64,000 bases of DNA from Saccharomonospora amisosensis (GTDB lineage: Bacteria; Actinomycetota; Actinomycetes; Mycobacteriales; Pseudonocardiaceae), in NCBI RefSeq assembly GCF_011761185.1, contig NZ_JAAOYM010000003.1:1-64000 (forward strand). The letters run 5' to 3'. Position 1 is the stretch's first letter. The number at the start of each line of letters is the position of its first letter. Of the stretch, positions 33,925-42,988 are shown piece by piece. The notes below the pieces were generated by a model. That model had not been told where the DNA came from. It saw nothing but the letters and a program-made list of their open reading frames with translations, and did no database searches. The position numbers were made by a program, and so were the translations under genes.

Positions 33925-34203
33925 ATGCACGCTCTCAACCGGCCCACCCACGACAGTCTCGACTCGACCACCACGACCGCGTGCCCACCGGCGTGGTCGC
34001 GCGAGCAGCTGCGGGAACTGGGAGTCACCACCGACCTGATGACCGCCGCGCGGATTCTCGGTATTGGCCGCACGACCGCATACAAGCTCGCCCGTGCTGG
34101 AACCTTCCCGGTGCCAGCGGTGCGCATCGGCCGCACCTACCGCATCGCCGTCGCTCCATTGCTCGAGCTACTCGGCTTGGTGGACAAAGAGCCTCATAGC
34201 TGA
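33925..34203 (+). CDS. excisionase-like helix-turn-helix protein
   Basis: A 92-residue protein with a MerR-like helix-turn-helix at about 38-65 (LMTAARILGIGRTTAYKLAR) followed by a wing (FPVPAVRIGRTYRIAVAPLL), the common actinobacterial Xis layout. GGAGGAGG precedes the ATG. The integrase gene follows 83 bp later on the same strand, so it is probably the directionality factor. Confidence 0.85.
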   Translation: MHALNRPTHDSLDSTTTTACPPAWSREQLRELGVTTDLMTAARILGIGRTTAYKLARAGTFPVPAVRIGRTYRIAVAPLLELLGLVDKEPHS

Positions 34204-34286
34204 CGCTTCCCCTCCGCACGCACTGGAGCGTCCATAGCTGCTGTCCGAACGCACCACCCACGGATTGCGGGAGAGGAAAATCCGCG

Positions 34287-35774
34287 ATGACAGCACGCGC
34301 CTTCAAGGGAACCACTTACAAACGCTGCACCTGCACAGACGCCGCCACCAAGAAACAACTCGGCCCCGGATGCCCAAAACTCAAGCGCAGTAACGGGGCA
34401 TGGAGTTCCAACCACGGAAGCTGGTCCTTTCAAGCCGAACTTCCCAAACGCCATGACGGCACCCGTCGCACCCGAAGGCGGCACGGGTTCGCCTCCCAGA
34501 CAGACGCGCAGGCCGAACTGGACAAGATCGCGGCCCTCATCGAGCTCGGCACCGGACGCGGCGGCGCCGTGCTCACCTCCATCGGCGACCTGATCGAAAA
34601 CCGGCTGAGCGCTGGCGAACCCTTCCCCTCACCCGAGGAAGTCGTCAAGCAGCTGGACCAGGGGGCCACCAGCCTCGGCGAGATGCCCACGGTCGGCGAA
34701 TGGCTGCAGAGCTGGGTCATCACACGGAAGAAGATCCGGGAAGGAACACGAATCGGCTACCGATCCCACATCCGGCACTGGCTGATCCCGCACCTGGGCC
34801 ATTACCGGCTCGACGTGCTCACTGTCGAGCACATCTCCCGGATGTTCGACGCGATGGCCGAACGCAACGACACCATCTCCGCCGCCAAGGAAAGCGACGA
34901 CCCCGAGATCCGTAAGAGCGTGCACGGCATGCGGATCACGGGCGCGGCCACCATGCAGCGTTACCGAGCCACCCTGCGCGCCGCGCTGAATGCCGCCATC
35001 CGGGCCCAGAAGATCACTTTCAACCCCGCATCCTACGTCGAGCTGCCCTCCGGGCGTCGCCCGAAAGCCCTGTTGTGGACACCGGACCGGGTCGAGCGGT
35101 GGCGGCGCACCGGACAGAAACCGTCCCGGGTCATGGTGTGGACACCCGAGCAGATCGGCCGGTTCCTCGACCAGGCCGAGGGCCACCCCTACTACGCGCT
35201 GTTCCACCTCATCGCCTACCGAGGCCTGCGGCGCGGCGAAGCCTGCGGCCTGCCGTGGTGGAACATCGACCTGCCCAACCAGTCGATCACCATCAGCACC
35301 GCACTGGTGCAGATCGGGTGGCAGGCCGAGTTCGGTGAACCCAAGAGCGAAGCCTCCGGCCGCATCATCGCCCTCGACGAGGCGACCACCCTGGTACTGC
35401 GGCGGCAGAAGAAGCACCAGAACGAACTGCGCGCCGCAGCCGGAGCGGCGTGGGTTGAGCACGAGCTGGTGTGCACCGAACCCGATGGCAGCCCACTGCA
35501 CCCGGCCAAGCTCACCGACGCCTTCCACGCGATCGCCGACGCCGCCGAACTCCCGCCCGTACGCCTACACGACCTGCGCCACGGCGCCGCCACCCTCATG
35601 CTCGCAGCCGGAGCCGACCTCAAAGTCGTGCAGGAACTGCTCGGCCACTCCACGATCGCGGTCACCGCCGACACCTACTCCCACGTCCTACCCGAACTCG
35701 CCCGCGAGACCGCCGAAGCCGCCGCATCCATCGTCCCGCGCAACCGGCGGCGCAACCGGCCCACGGCCGCCTGA
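34287..35774 (+). CDS. tyrosine site-specific integrase
   Basis: A 495-residue protein. The N-terminal part (FKGTTYKRCTCTDAATKKQL) is the Arm-binding domain usual in actinobacterial integrases, followed by a SAM-like core-binding domain (about 130-250). The catalytic domain has ALFHLIAYRGLRRGEACGLP (Arg), VRLHDLRHGAATLMLAAGAD (HxxR), LLGHSTIAVTADTYSH (His and nucleophile Tyr). All catalytic residues are present. It integrates and excises the element. A strong terminator follows. Confidence 0.95.
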   Translation: MTARAFKGTTYKRCTCTDAATKKQLGPGCPKLKRSNGAWSSNHGSWSFQAELPKRHDGTRRTRRRHGFASQTDAQAELDKIAALIELGTGRGGAVLTSIGDLIENRLSAGEPFPSPEEVVKQLDQGATSLGEMPTVGEWLQSWVITRKKIREGTRIGYRSHIRHWLIPHLGHYRLDVLTVEHISRMFDAMAERNDTISAAKESDDPEIRKSVHGMRITGAATMQRYRATLRAALNAAIRAQKITFNPASYVELPSGRRPKALLWTPDRVERWRRTGQKPSRVMVWTPEQIGRFLDQAEGHPYYALFHLIAYRGLRRGEACGLPWWNIDLPNQSITISTALVQIGWQAEFGEPKSEASGRIIALDEATTLVLRRQKKHQNELRAAAGAAWVEHELVCTEPDGSPLHPAKLTDAFHAIADAAELPPVRLHDLRHGAATLMLAAGADLKVVQELLGHSTIAVTADTYSHVLPELARETAEAAASIVPRNRRRNRPTAA

Positions 35775-35808
35775 CCCTCCCACGGCGCGGGCCCGAAACG
35801 AGAAAAAC

Positions 35809-35843
35809 CGGGGCACGGCCATCCAGCGGATGGCCGTGCCCCG
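35809..35843. terminator. bidirectional terminator after the integrase
   Basis: Perfect 16-bp stem (CGGGGCACGGCCATCC and its inverse) with a three-base loop AGC. AAAAA precedes it and TTTTC follows, so it works on both strands, between the convergent integrase and subtilase genes. Confidence 0.92.
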
Positions 35844-36016
35844 ATTTTCTCTGTGCTGTGCTGAGAGCCGCGTCGCCGCGCCGTTCCTCGAATCCCTGTG
35901 ACGGTTGACCTATCGGTGAAGCGCGTCGCGCGGCGATTCTCTTTCTAAGAGATCCATCAAGGGGAAACGCAATCGGAGAAGTGTCTGCATTTCTAAAACC
36001 CAGGCAGATCCCCGCT

Positions 36017-38362
36017 TCACGCTCTAACTCGAACGCGCGCTGGATTGTGAACACGCTGGATCAGAAGTTCACGCAAGTCCGCCTGCACGAGATGTTGATC
36101 TTCAAGTGTGACCGCCAGCGCGTATCGCTGGTGGGTATATTCGGGGGCGCCTCGCGCCCAGGTCTGGGCCTTATGGGTCGCAACAACGTAGAAGGTGTCG
36201 GTGTCGTCAACGAACGTCTGCTTGCGCTTCCAGCTTCGCACCTGCAGGGTGGCGTTGGTAAATGCGCTGCTTCCGGGCTCGAGCTTGAGTCGGCGGAGAT
36301 CATTGATGAGTTCTCGAGGATCGTCAGGATCCTGCCGGATAAGGATTTCGGCGAGTTCGTCGGGGTCGATGTTGCGGTAGATATCGACTTTCATCGTACC
36401 GGCGAGGTACTCGCGGCGTTGCCGCCGGACAGGCGGATCGAAAGCGAGCGCGACGGTGATGGTGCGTTCGCCACCCTGGTGTCCGCGACGGAATAACTCC
36501 GGTATCGGCAGTGGGTGAATCTGAACGGTGTCAATGCTCATCTTGCCGTCGAAAGTCATTGTGACTCGGTTGCGATCGCTATCGATGGCCCGATCGGCGT
36601 GGGGGGTGCCGAGGCCGTAGACACGCAGCCGTCGGTGCGTGTCGGCCAGTTGCTCGGCAGGCGCTGGGTGAGTGGCACTTGATCCGACGAGCGCGCGGAT
36701 CAGGTTCGCGGAGGCGTCCGGGTAGGCGTGGGCTACGTCGGCGGCGACTCGGGCGACTGCTGGGGCGGCGAAGCTGGTGCCGTTGACGGCGGCGAATAGC
36801 CGTCCATCAGTGTGCCGGGAGGAGGGCGTGACCACGCTGGCGCCGGGGTCATTGAGGACAGGGTGACCGGAGTCGTTGAGGACGATGTTGCCACCGAAGT
36901 GGACGATGTCGGGTTTGTTGGCGCGTTTGCTGTTCGTTCCCAGACCCGGGCCGCTACGGCTGAAAGCGGACGCCTCTCCGGCGCCTGCGGCGGTGCGCCA
37001 GCCGAACCTGTTCGGCATTTCCGCCGGCGCGCCACTCATCGCGATCGAGCCGACGGTGAGGGCGAGAGCTGCGGGTCCAGGTTCGGCAAGCCGGTGTTCG
37101 GGGGTGAAGAAATACTCGGGTTTGTCATCGAGGATGTGGTGGCCGCTGGGCGTCCGCGCGTGGAGATCGATTCCGACGTTGCCTGTAGGGACGACCAGGA
37201 CGATGTCGAGTTCGCGTGCGAGATCGTCGATAGTTTCGGTAAGCGCGCCGAGGTGTGCGTCATTGAAGGGTTCGTCGTAGCCCACAGAGAGGTTGATGAC
37301 CTTCACGCCGTGCTGGCTGTGGAGGTGCCGGATAGCGGTGCCGATGAGCTCGTGCGGCACGGCGTACGTCGCGAACCGCGGTGGATTGTTCGGCCGGTGC
37401 GGATCCGGTTCAAGAATCCGCACCGCGCGCACTGCGCCGACGCTGGAAAGCGGACGGAGGTCGCGGAGTTCCTCGGCTAGATGCGGGTAGAGGACGCGTC
37501 CGGCGACTTCGGTGCCGTGGCTTCCCGGCTGCTGCCACGCGTAGCTGGCGGGAGCGAGGGATTCGACAGAGAGCACGATGCCGTCGAGCAGGGGGTGGGC
37601 AGTGGCAGGCGCGTCGTCGAGGACCCCGACTACGGCACCGGGCTTCTCAACGCGGCGTACGTCGGTTGCGCCGGCGTTCCACCAGTCTCGGAAGTCCAGG
37701 AACGGCACAGGTGGTGTCCGCACGAACTCGACGACGCTCGTGTCCAGCATGTTCGCTAAGCCCTCTGCGGTGACCTCGGCACGCAAGTAGGTGCGGCGGG
37801 CGCTGACCGATCGCAGCAGGATGGTGTCACCGGTGCGTGCGAGAACGTTCTCGACGGTCTGCACGCGGGCGACGGCCTCATCGCGTGTGCCAGCGACCCA
37901 GATTCCGATGTCGATCACTACGCGACCGGGGAATCGGTCACCGAGTTCGCTTATGCCTGGGCCACGCCGATCTTCGGGACCGTAGGGCTCGATGTCGTCG
38001 ATAAGCGCAAAGAACGATCGCATGTCACCAGTGCGTCGGTACACGTCGATCGCGTGTCCGAGTGCGTCGCCTTGGTCGCTGGCAAGTACGAAGTAGGTGT
38101 AGTCGATGGTTTCGCCCAAAACCTGCAGCGCCTGGCGCGCGAAGACGTTTTCATCCGGCCTGGCTGTCGCGCTAATTTTGAACACCAGGGCTGGGTCGAC
38201 GCCGGCATCGAGCCGTCGCGGTGCGCGCGCGGTGGCGGTGAGCTGCCGCTGGAGATGGTCAGCGTGCTGGTCTCGTTGACGCGGTGGCGCGCCGCCACCG
38301 CCACCTCCGGCGCGTCGGGACGGCAGCGGGCGCGGATTGGGGAGCAGGAGGTGGTCGCTCAT
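36017..38362 (-). CDS. ietS: subtilisin-like serine protease of an IetAS-type system
   Basis: A 781-residue protein with a long N-terminal domain (1-250) of unknown fold. The S8 protease domain has the catalytic Asp in GAVVGVLDDAPATAHPLL (about 245), His in QPGSHGTEVAGRV (about 280), and Ser in AAVNGTSFAAPAVARVAADV (about 525). The C-terminal domain has about 200 residues. No signal peptide is visible, so it acts in the cytoplasm. The AAA-ATPase gene lies nine bases upstream on the same strand. ATPase-subtilase pairs (IetA/IetS) are known as a plasmid-stability module of Ti plasmids and as an anti-phage system; assignment here rests on architecture. Confidence 0.83.
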   Translation of the reverse strand: MSDHLLLPNPRPLPSRRAGGGGGGAPPRQRDQHADHLQRQLTATARAPRRLDAGVDPALVFKISATARPDENVFARQALQVLGETIDYTYFVLASDQGDALGHAIDVYRRTGDMRSFFALIDDIEPYGPEDRRGPGISELGDRFPGRVVIDIGIWVAGTRDEAVARVQTVENVLARTGDTILLRSVSARRTYLRAEVTAEGLANMLDTSVVEFVRTPPVPFLDFRDWWNAGATDVRRVEKPGAVVGVLDDAPATAHPLLDGIVLSVESLAPASYAWQQPGSHGTEVAGRVLYPHLAEELRDLRPLSSVGAVRAVRILEPDPHRPNNPPRFATYAVPHELIGTAIRHLHSQHGVKVINLSVGYDEPFNDAHLGALTETIDDLARELDIVLVVPTGNVGIDLHARTPSGHHILDDKPEYFFTPEHRLAEPGPAALALTVGSIAMSGAPAEMPNRFGWRTAAGAGEASAFSRSGPGLGTNSKRANKPDIVHFGGNIVLNDSGHPVLNDPGASVVTPSSRHTDGRLFAAVNGTSFAAPAVARVAADVAHAYPDASANLIRALVGSSATHPAPAEQLADTHRRLRVYGLGTPHADRAIDSDRNRVTMTFDGKMSIDTVQIHPLPIPELFRRGHQGGERTITVALAFDPPVRRQRREYLAGTMKVDIYRNIDPDELAEILIRQDPDDPRELINDLRRLKLEPGSSAFTNATLQVRSWKRKQTFVDDTDTFYVVATHKAQTWARGAPEYTHQRYALAVTLEDQHLVQADLRELLIQRVHNPARVRVRA

Positions 38363-38371
38363 TGCAGCGGA

Positions 38372-39346
38372 CTACCAGGGACGTGATGTGACGTTGGCGA
38401 GCACGGCGTCGAGATCGTCGCTTTCGACGGTGTCACTGTCGCGAAGCAGGGCATGGCGCCGGGCGTCGGTGACGAGTTTCTCCGCGGCGGCATGCGGGAG
38501 GTCCTTCAGCCTTCCGGCATATCGCTCGATATCGAGGCCGGAGTGCGGTACTCGCTTGAGCCGCAGCCGCAGCAGCCTCCGCAGTTCGTGCACGGTCGGT
38601 TTGCGAAAGGTGAGTACTTCGTCAAAGCGGCGCCAGAGAGCGTGGTCGAGCAAGCCCGAGTGGTTCGTGGCCGCAATCAGGAGACTCGGCCCACGGTAGC
38701 GGTCGGTCATCTGCAGAAACGCAGTGACGACACGCTTCATCTCTCCGTGTTCGGCGTGGTCGTCACGGGACCGTCCCAGTGCGTCGAACTCGTCGAACAG
38801 GACAACGAAGGGTGCCTGGTCCGCGTAGTCGAGAATGCGCCGCAGATTGCTGGCCGTCTCACCGAGGTAGGACGACACCACCGCATCCAGGCGAACCAGC
38901 AGGAACGGGCGCCCCAGTTCTGCGGCCAGCGCTTCGGCGGCGGTCGTCTTTCCGCAGCCGGGAGGCCCTTCGAGCAGCAGCCGCTGGCGGCGCGGAATCG
39001 AGGCCGCATCCAGCTGAGGCCACTGACGGACCTCCTCGACCAGGCCGTCCAGGGTCTGCACCAATGCGGGGTCCAGGATCAGATCCTCGAGCATCCGCTC
39101 TGGTTCCTTGACCTCCCCCAGGTCCCACTCGCCCTCGCGATCCTTAGGCGGTGGGGGCACAATCAGTGTTGCGCTCGAATCGATGGGCCCCCCACCGGCG
39201 ACCAGGAGCTTCTGTAGGTCACGTGCGAGCGCGTTGTGGTGCTTCGCCCGCTCTTCCTCGATGATCTCCATCCCGGCACGTCGGAACGCCAGCTCGTCAC
39301 GAGCATGGAACGCCTTGAAGATCTCTTTCAGATGCCGACCTGCCAT
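38372..39346 (-). CDS. ietA: AAA+ ATPase partner of the subtilase
   Basis: A 324-residue AAA+ protein: N-terminal helical region (1-105), Walker A LLLEGPPGCGKTTAAEAL (about 125-142), Walker B FVVLFDEFDALGRS (about 180), sensor 1 LLIAATNHSGLLD (about 217) and arginine finger region WRRFDEVL, then a short lid. The size and order fit the ATPase of IetAS-type pairs, which controls the protease. It is the first gene of the pair, ending nine bases before the protease start. Confidence 0.85.
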   Translation of the reverse strand: MAGRHLKEIFKAFHARDELAFRRAGMEIIEEERAKHHNALARDLQKLLVAGGGPIDSSATLIVPPPPKDREGEWDLGEVKEPERMLEDLILDPALVQTLDGLVEEVRQWPQLDAASIPRRQRLLLEGPPGCGKTTAAEALAAELGRPFLLVRLDAVVSSYLGETASNLRRILDYADQAPFVVLFDEFDALGRSRDDHAEHGEMKRVVTAFLQMTDRYRGPSLLIAATNHSGLLDHALWRRFDEVLTFRKPTVHELRRLLRLRLKRVPHSGLDIERYAGRLKDLPHAAAEKLVTDARRHALLRDSDTVESDDLDAVLANVTSRPW

Positions 39347-39809
39347 GCAGGCAGCATACGAGGGCCGTGACGCCGTGTCGGGCTAGCCGGGCTGATCACG
39401 CCCCAGAGGAGTAATGCAACAGAGACAGCGGTGGGGTGCGCCAACCACATCGATCCGCACTTAGAGTGACCTTTTGATTACTGCACATGCTCAACCGGCG
39501 CGGCGTGAGAAGGCCACGTCACAGTCAATCCGCTCGACATCACGATCCTTCGACACGAGCGTTGGACGTCCGCGCCGTGCCAGCGTTGCAACGTCCAAAG
39601 CAGTGGTAGGTCCCGTGGGTCGGGCGAACCTGGAAGGTCGTCGATGCAAAGAAGGGGCAGCGGCCGTACCACGGTCGCGGGCCGCGCTCATGTAACACGA
39701 CGCGGCGGCCCCGACCACGGCCAAGTTGTCGTTGCCGTGGGACGGGTCCGGGCCTGCCGTGGCGGCGGTCATCACGGCCACCGTAGCGGTGCTGACCGCC
39801 AGCGCGTCG
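39347..39809. other. intergenic region without recognisable gene
   Basis: 463 bp between the ATPase start and a broken gene. Reading frames of 65-100 codons exist but show biased, unfamiliar composition and no good ribosome sites. The ATPase promoter should lie at its left end; the segment around 39410-39490 is comparatively AT-rich. No repeat or RNA gene is seen. Confidence 0.5.
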
Positions 39810-41047
39810 TCACATGGACTCGAATGCGGGTGGCGGCGTGAGCGGGTCGGCGCGTTCGTGCAACGCGGAATCCCGTCCCAGCGCGGTACGGAAGAACGTC
39901 GTCGCGACGATCGAGCAGGGCGTCGGCAGGGCGGTCAGTGCCTTCGGCTCGGCCTCGCCCGTGGTGATCTGGCGGAGATACCAGCGCAAGCGCTCCAGGG
40001 CCTGGTTGGTGGCCTCGCGGACGTTGGCCAGGTGTCCCTGCCGGAGTTGCTCATGCGCACGCTCAGTCGCTGTCTCGATCAAGTAGGCCGCCTCCGCCAG
40101 CGTCAGCGTGTCGGCCAAGCGTCCCATGATGTCGCGTTCGAGGTCGTGGCGAGGTGTGGGCAGGCCGTGCTCGTGCAGCGCTCGGATCAAGTAGCCGGTG
40201 TTCTCGGCGTGCACGGCACTCCACCGCGCGCTGCCGGTGCCACCGTTCGGGCCACGGGCTGGTCAAGGCCGCCACGAGGTCGGCGACGAGGGCTTCGTTG
40301 CGCGGGCCGGTCGGCCCCGGCCCTGGGGCGGTCAAACGTGCCGTCTCGAAGTTCAGCGACACCTCCTGACCCCGGCTGCGGACAGAGCCATATCCCGAGG
40401 ACGGGCAGTCCGGATGCGGGAACAGGAGTCCCGATTTGACCAGCTCCCGCAGCCGCGCGCGGGCGTCCAGCTCGGTTCCTGCGTAAGGCGGCACCAGCCT
40501 CCGCCGCCACCGTTGCAGCGGCGTGGTCGAGGTGAACGCGCTGTCGAAGGGCACTGAATAGCGCCAGCAGGCTCACCGCCTCCCGTAGCGACAAGGCCGC
40601 GACCTTCACCGGCCGGTACTGGTCATACCAGCCGTGGTCCTCGCGCCACCGCTTCACAGCGACCGCTCGATCTGCCGCATCGGCTGCGGACGCGCGGCAC
40701 GGCGCGCACGCCTGGACCTCGCCGGCCTCCAGCAGCTTGAGCACCTTCTGATAGTCGGGCCGGTTGTCGACATGAACACGGGCACCGCAGCCCGGGCACG
40801 ACGCCGCCGAGACCTGCGCACGAACCCGCTTGCGCAGGTAGTACGCCAACCCCGGGATCCGCTGCCGGGCTAGCGCCGGGCGCTCGTCATAGGCCCGCCG
40901 CTCCAGGTCGCCGACCTTGTAGACGAACTTCCCATCGCCGTCCACGAGCCAGTAGTCCCGGGCCAGCTGCTGCTCCCACGGATCCTCGGTGATGAACTCC
41001 AGAACCAGGCTCCGATCGCGCTGCCCCGGCTCCTCCACATCAGGCAT
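39810..41047 (-). pseudogene. unknown zinc-ribbon protein gene with two frameshifts
   Basis: One gene appears spread over three frames. Residues from ATG 41047 (MPDVEEPGQRDRSLVLEFIT) include a probable zinc ribbon (SCPGCGARVHVDN ... ACAPC). At about 40550 the frame moves to PFDSAFTSTTPLQRWRRRLV and ELVKSGLLFPHPDCPSSGYG, and at about 40215 again to HAENTGYLIRALHEHGLPTP and EAAYLIETATERAHEQLRQG, ending at 39810. Codon use stays coding-like across both breaks, which points to recent mutation or sequencing errors. Family not recognised; joined length would be about 410 residues. Confidence 0.6.
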
Positions 41048-41348
41048 CGCCCGCTCACCTCGCCACCGACCATCACGGAGACCACACCGATGGCCGTTCG
41101 CTCTCGATCCGTGCCCGTATCGCCCTCGACGGTAGCTCGCGGCGGAGGGGGAACACCGGATTAGCCCAGCCAGCGGCATGGCGAACGAGCCGGACAGGTT
41201 CACCGTCGTCATCCAGAACGCGACCTGGCGGCGGCGGGGTCACGAGCGCAGGTGCACCAGAGCCCCGGCAGGCGCGCCAGCGGCCGTGGAATGACCGCAC
41301 CCGGACCGCATCACCCCAGCCAGCAGGCAGCCGACCCGGGCGAGATCC
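41048..41348. other. intergenic stretch, nothing recognised
   Basis: About 300 bp between the start of the zinc-ribbon pseudogene and the end of the PadR remnant. It must hold the promoter of the former. I see no RNA gene, repeat or convincing small reading frame. Confidence 0.5.
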
Positions 41349-41784
41349 TCAAGATCCGCCGTCGGGTCCCAGTACCGCCTCGACCAGGGCGTTCACGTCG
41401 AACTCGGCGCCCGGCACACCGGGCACGTCCAGCAAGTCCGCCGCCCTGGACAACGGATCGTCCGCACCCAAGTCCAGCACGGCGGCCACCGCACGCAAGC
41501 GTTCAGCGACCACGGTCTCCCGCCGCATCACGCCCCACCGGACGGCCAGCACGCGCCCAGCATCAGTCAAGGCGAACCAGCGTCGTGGGGTCCCGTGCCG
41601 CGCGGGCTCTACCCGCGCCTCCTGGAGGAACCCCCGCTCGGTCAACCGTGCGAGCGACTTGTAGATCGACGGCCCCCGCAGCCCGGTCCTCCGTGCGATC
41701 TCGGCACCGAACGACTCAAACCCCGGCGAATGCGTGATCGCCGAGAGCACCCGCGCCGAAACAATCGAGTAGTTAGAGCGTGTC

Positions 41785-42255
41785 TCATTTGGGGAGTTTC
41801 TTGTAGCAGGTGATAGTGGCGGCGAGGGTGAGGAAGGCGAGGTAGTGGTTGGGTTTGCGTTCGTAGCGGGTGGTCAGGCGCCGGTAGCCGGTCAGCCAGG
41901 CGATGGACCGTTCGATGACCCACCGGTGTTTGCCGAGCTTCTCTGCGGATTCGATGCCCTTGCGTGCGATGCGGGGAATGATCCCGCGCCGGCGCAGCCA
42001 GTGGCGTAGTGCTGGGATGTCGTAAGCCTTGTCGGCGTGCAGCTTGACCGGCTTCCGGCGCCGGGGTCCACGGTGGGACCGGGTCGCCCGAAGCGCGTTG
42101 ACCAGAGGTTTGAGTGCGTGGCTGTCATGGGTGTTGGCCGCGGAGATCCCGACCGTCAGGGGCAGGCCGTCCCGGTCGGACAGCACGTGGATCTTCGAGC
42201 CGGGCTTGCCGCGATCGACCGGGCTGGGGCCGGTCAGACCGCCCCCCTTTTGGCC
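41785..42255 (-). CDS. IS5-family transposase, OrfB part
   Basis: Reads GLTGPSPVDRGKPGSKIHVL, then VKLHADKAYDIPALRHWLRR (second catalytic Asp) and HRWVIERSIAWLTGYRRLTT (Glu), ending ITCYKKLPK at 41785. It has no own start near its beginning; expression is expected by a -1 or +1 shift from OrfA in the AAAAGGGGGG-type stretch near 42245. The start given is where OrfB-like sequence begins. Confidence 0.8.
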   Translation of the reverse strand, partial: GQKGGGLTGPSPVDRGKPGSKIHVLSDRDGLPLTVGISAANTHDSHALKPLVNALRATRSHRGPRRRKPVKLHADKAYDIPALRHWLRRRGIIPRIARKGIESAEKLGKHRWVIERSIAWLTGYRRLTTRYERKPNHYLAFLTLAATITCYKKLPK

Positions 42256-42593
42256 CTGACGGATGCTCCGTCCAGGACCGCTCGGGACCAGTCGATCATG
42301 CCTTGGCCACCCAGTTCGTCGAGCACCGCCTGGTGTAACTGCCGCCACAGTCCCGCCTCGGTCCATTCGGTGAACCGGCGATGTGCCGTCGGCACGGTGA
42401 CCCCGAAGCTCGGCGGCAGATGCCGCCAGGCGCAGCCACTGGTCAGCACGAACACGATCGCGGTGAACACCGCGCGATCGTCCACTCGCGGCATGCCGCC
42501 ACCCTGCGGGCGCGTCTTTCCCGGCGGGATCAACGGCTCGACCAGCACCCACAACTCGTCGGGCACCAGCCGCCGCGACAACTCGTCCGTCAC
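42234..42593 (-). CDS. IS5-family transposase, OrfA part
   Basis: A 119-residue DUF4096-type protein: LSRRLVPDELWVLVEPLIPP, FTAIVFVLTSGCAWRHLPPS, then DWSRAVLDGASVRAKRG. It supplies DNA binding and the first catalytic Asp region, and becomes the N-terminal half of the full transposase after frameshifting. The copy at 11221 is about 85-90 percent similar by eye. Confidence 0.87.
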   Translation of the reverse strand: MTDELSRRLVPDELWVLVEPLIPPGKTRPQGGGMPRVDDRAVFTAIVFVLTSGCAWRHLPPSFGVTVPTAHRRFTEWTEAGLWRQLHQAVLDELGGQGMIDWSRAVLDGASVRAKRGAV

Positions 42594-42658
42594 AGGCCAT
42601 GATCATGCCCGCACCTCAGCCCACATCCAAGTGAGACACGCTCTTAATAGTCGACACA

Positions 42659-42679
42659 GTTGATCATATAATCGTCAAC
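42659..42679. promoter_or_regulatory. imperfect palindrome with TATAAT, candidate PadR operator
   Basis: GTTGATCATATAATCGTCAAC has GTTGA/TCAAC arms and lies two bases before the GTG of the interrupted PadR gene. TATAAT at 42667-42672 could be a forward -10. Such palindromes at the promoter are common for PadR self-control. Confidence 0.45.
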
Positions 42680-42877
42680 CCGGGGATATGCGCCGAAAAT
42701 ACGAGGCAAAACTGCTTCATAACAAGCGTGATAGTGGTACCGCAGGACGCCCCCTCAACCTGCCTGCGGTGGCCTACAGCGGGCGCACGCAGGCCCGATG
42801 CTGGTCTCCGATTGGGCTCCGTTGCTCACGGAGCACCCGATACGCCGCGACACTGCCCGACACTAACGCTCGCGAAA

Positions 42878-42917
42878 AATGCCGCCCGACCTGCACAGAT
42901 CAACCCTTGGCGGCATT
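42878..42917. terminator. hairpin near the island border
   Basis: AATGCCGCC (42878-42886) pairs with GGCGGCATT (42909-42917) across a 22-base loop; AAAA precedes it. It is a possible terminator or recombination-site structure. The rest of 42690-42940 shows no gene. Confidence 0.35.
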
Positions 42918-42947
42918 ATGTGACACTCGATGACACCGCAAACCCGG

Positions 42948-42988
42948 GGATTAAAAGTCCACAGCTCTGCCAATTGAGCTAACGGCCC
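42948..42988 (-). pseudogene. 5' half of a tRNA-Lys(TTT) gene, cut in the anticodon stem
   Basis: On the minus strand GGGCCGTTAGCTCAATTGG, then CAGAGCTGTGGACTTTTAATCC, matches the acceptor 5' strand, D arm and anticodon loop (CTTTTAA) of bacterial tRNA-Lys. After AATCC the sequence departs (CCGGGTTTGCGG); no 3' anticodon stem, T arm or ACGGCCC acceptor strand follows. The break position is where tyrosine integrases often recombine. A complete copy is not in the window. Confidence 0.8.

Larger units (their letters stand above)
41776..42643 (-). mobile_element. intact IS5-family (IS427-like) element
   Basis: 868 bp with inverted repeats GAGCGTGTCTCATTT and AAGTGAGACACGCTC and a 3-bp target duplication TTA (41773-41775, 42644-42646). 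Two overlapping frames encode the transposase. The related damaged copy at 11221-11619 shows the same outer repeat. It is probably a recent insertion: frames and ends are intact. Confidence 0.93.
41349..42657 (-). pseudogene. PadR-type winged-helix regulator split by an IS5 insertion
   Basis: Excluding the IS, the frame runs from GTG at 42657 (MSTI, insertion, NYSIVSARVLSAITHSPGFE) through GAEIARRTGLRGPSIYKSLA (winged helix) to a C-terminal helical part ending at 41349, about 140 residues. The IS lies after the fourth codon, flanked by TTA duplications. A GTG inside (41750) could in principle still start a protein lacking about 14 residues. A palindrome that could be its own operator lies just upstream (42659-42679). 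Confidence 0.7.

Noticed and set aside
35809-35843. Inverted repeat after the integrase as an attachment site
   Set aside because: A perfect stem with flanking A and T tracts between convergent genes is better explained as a terminator; no tRNA sequence is present there.
39491-39781. 96-codon minus-strand frame after the broken zinc-ribbon gene's end
   Set aside because: No recognisable domain, no ribosome site, atypical composition; left as intergenic.
42677-42951. 11-bp direct repeat AACCCGGGGAT as proven attL/attR
   Set aside because: Too short and only 253 bp apart, not enclosing the integrase; kept only as a possibility under the tRNA finding.
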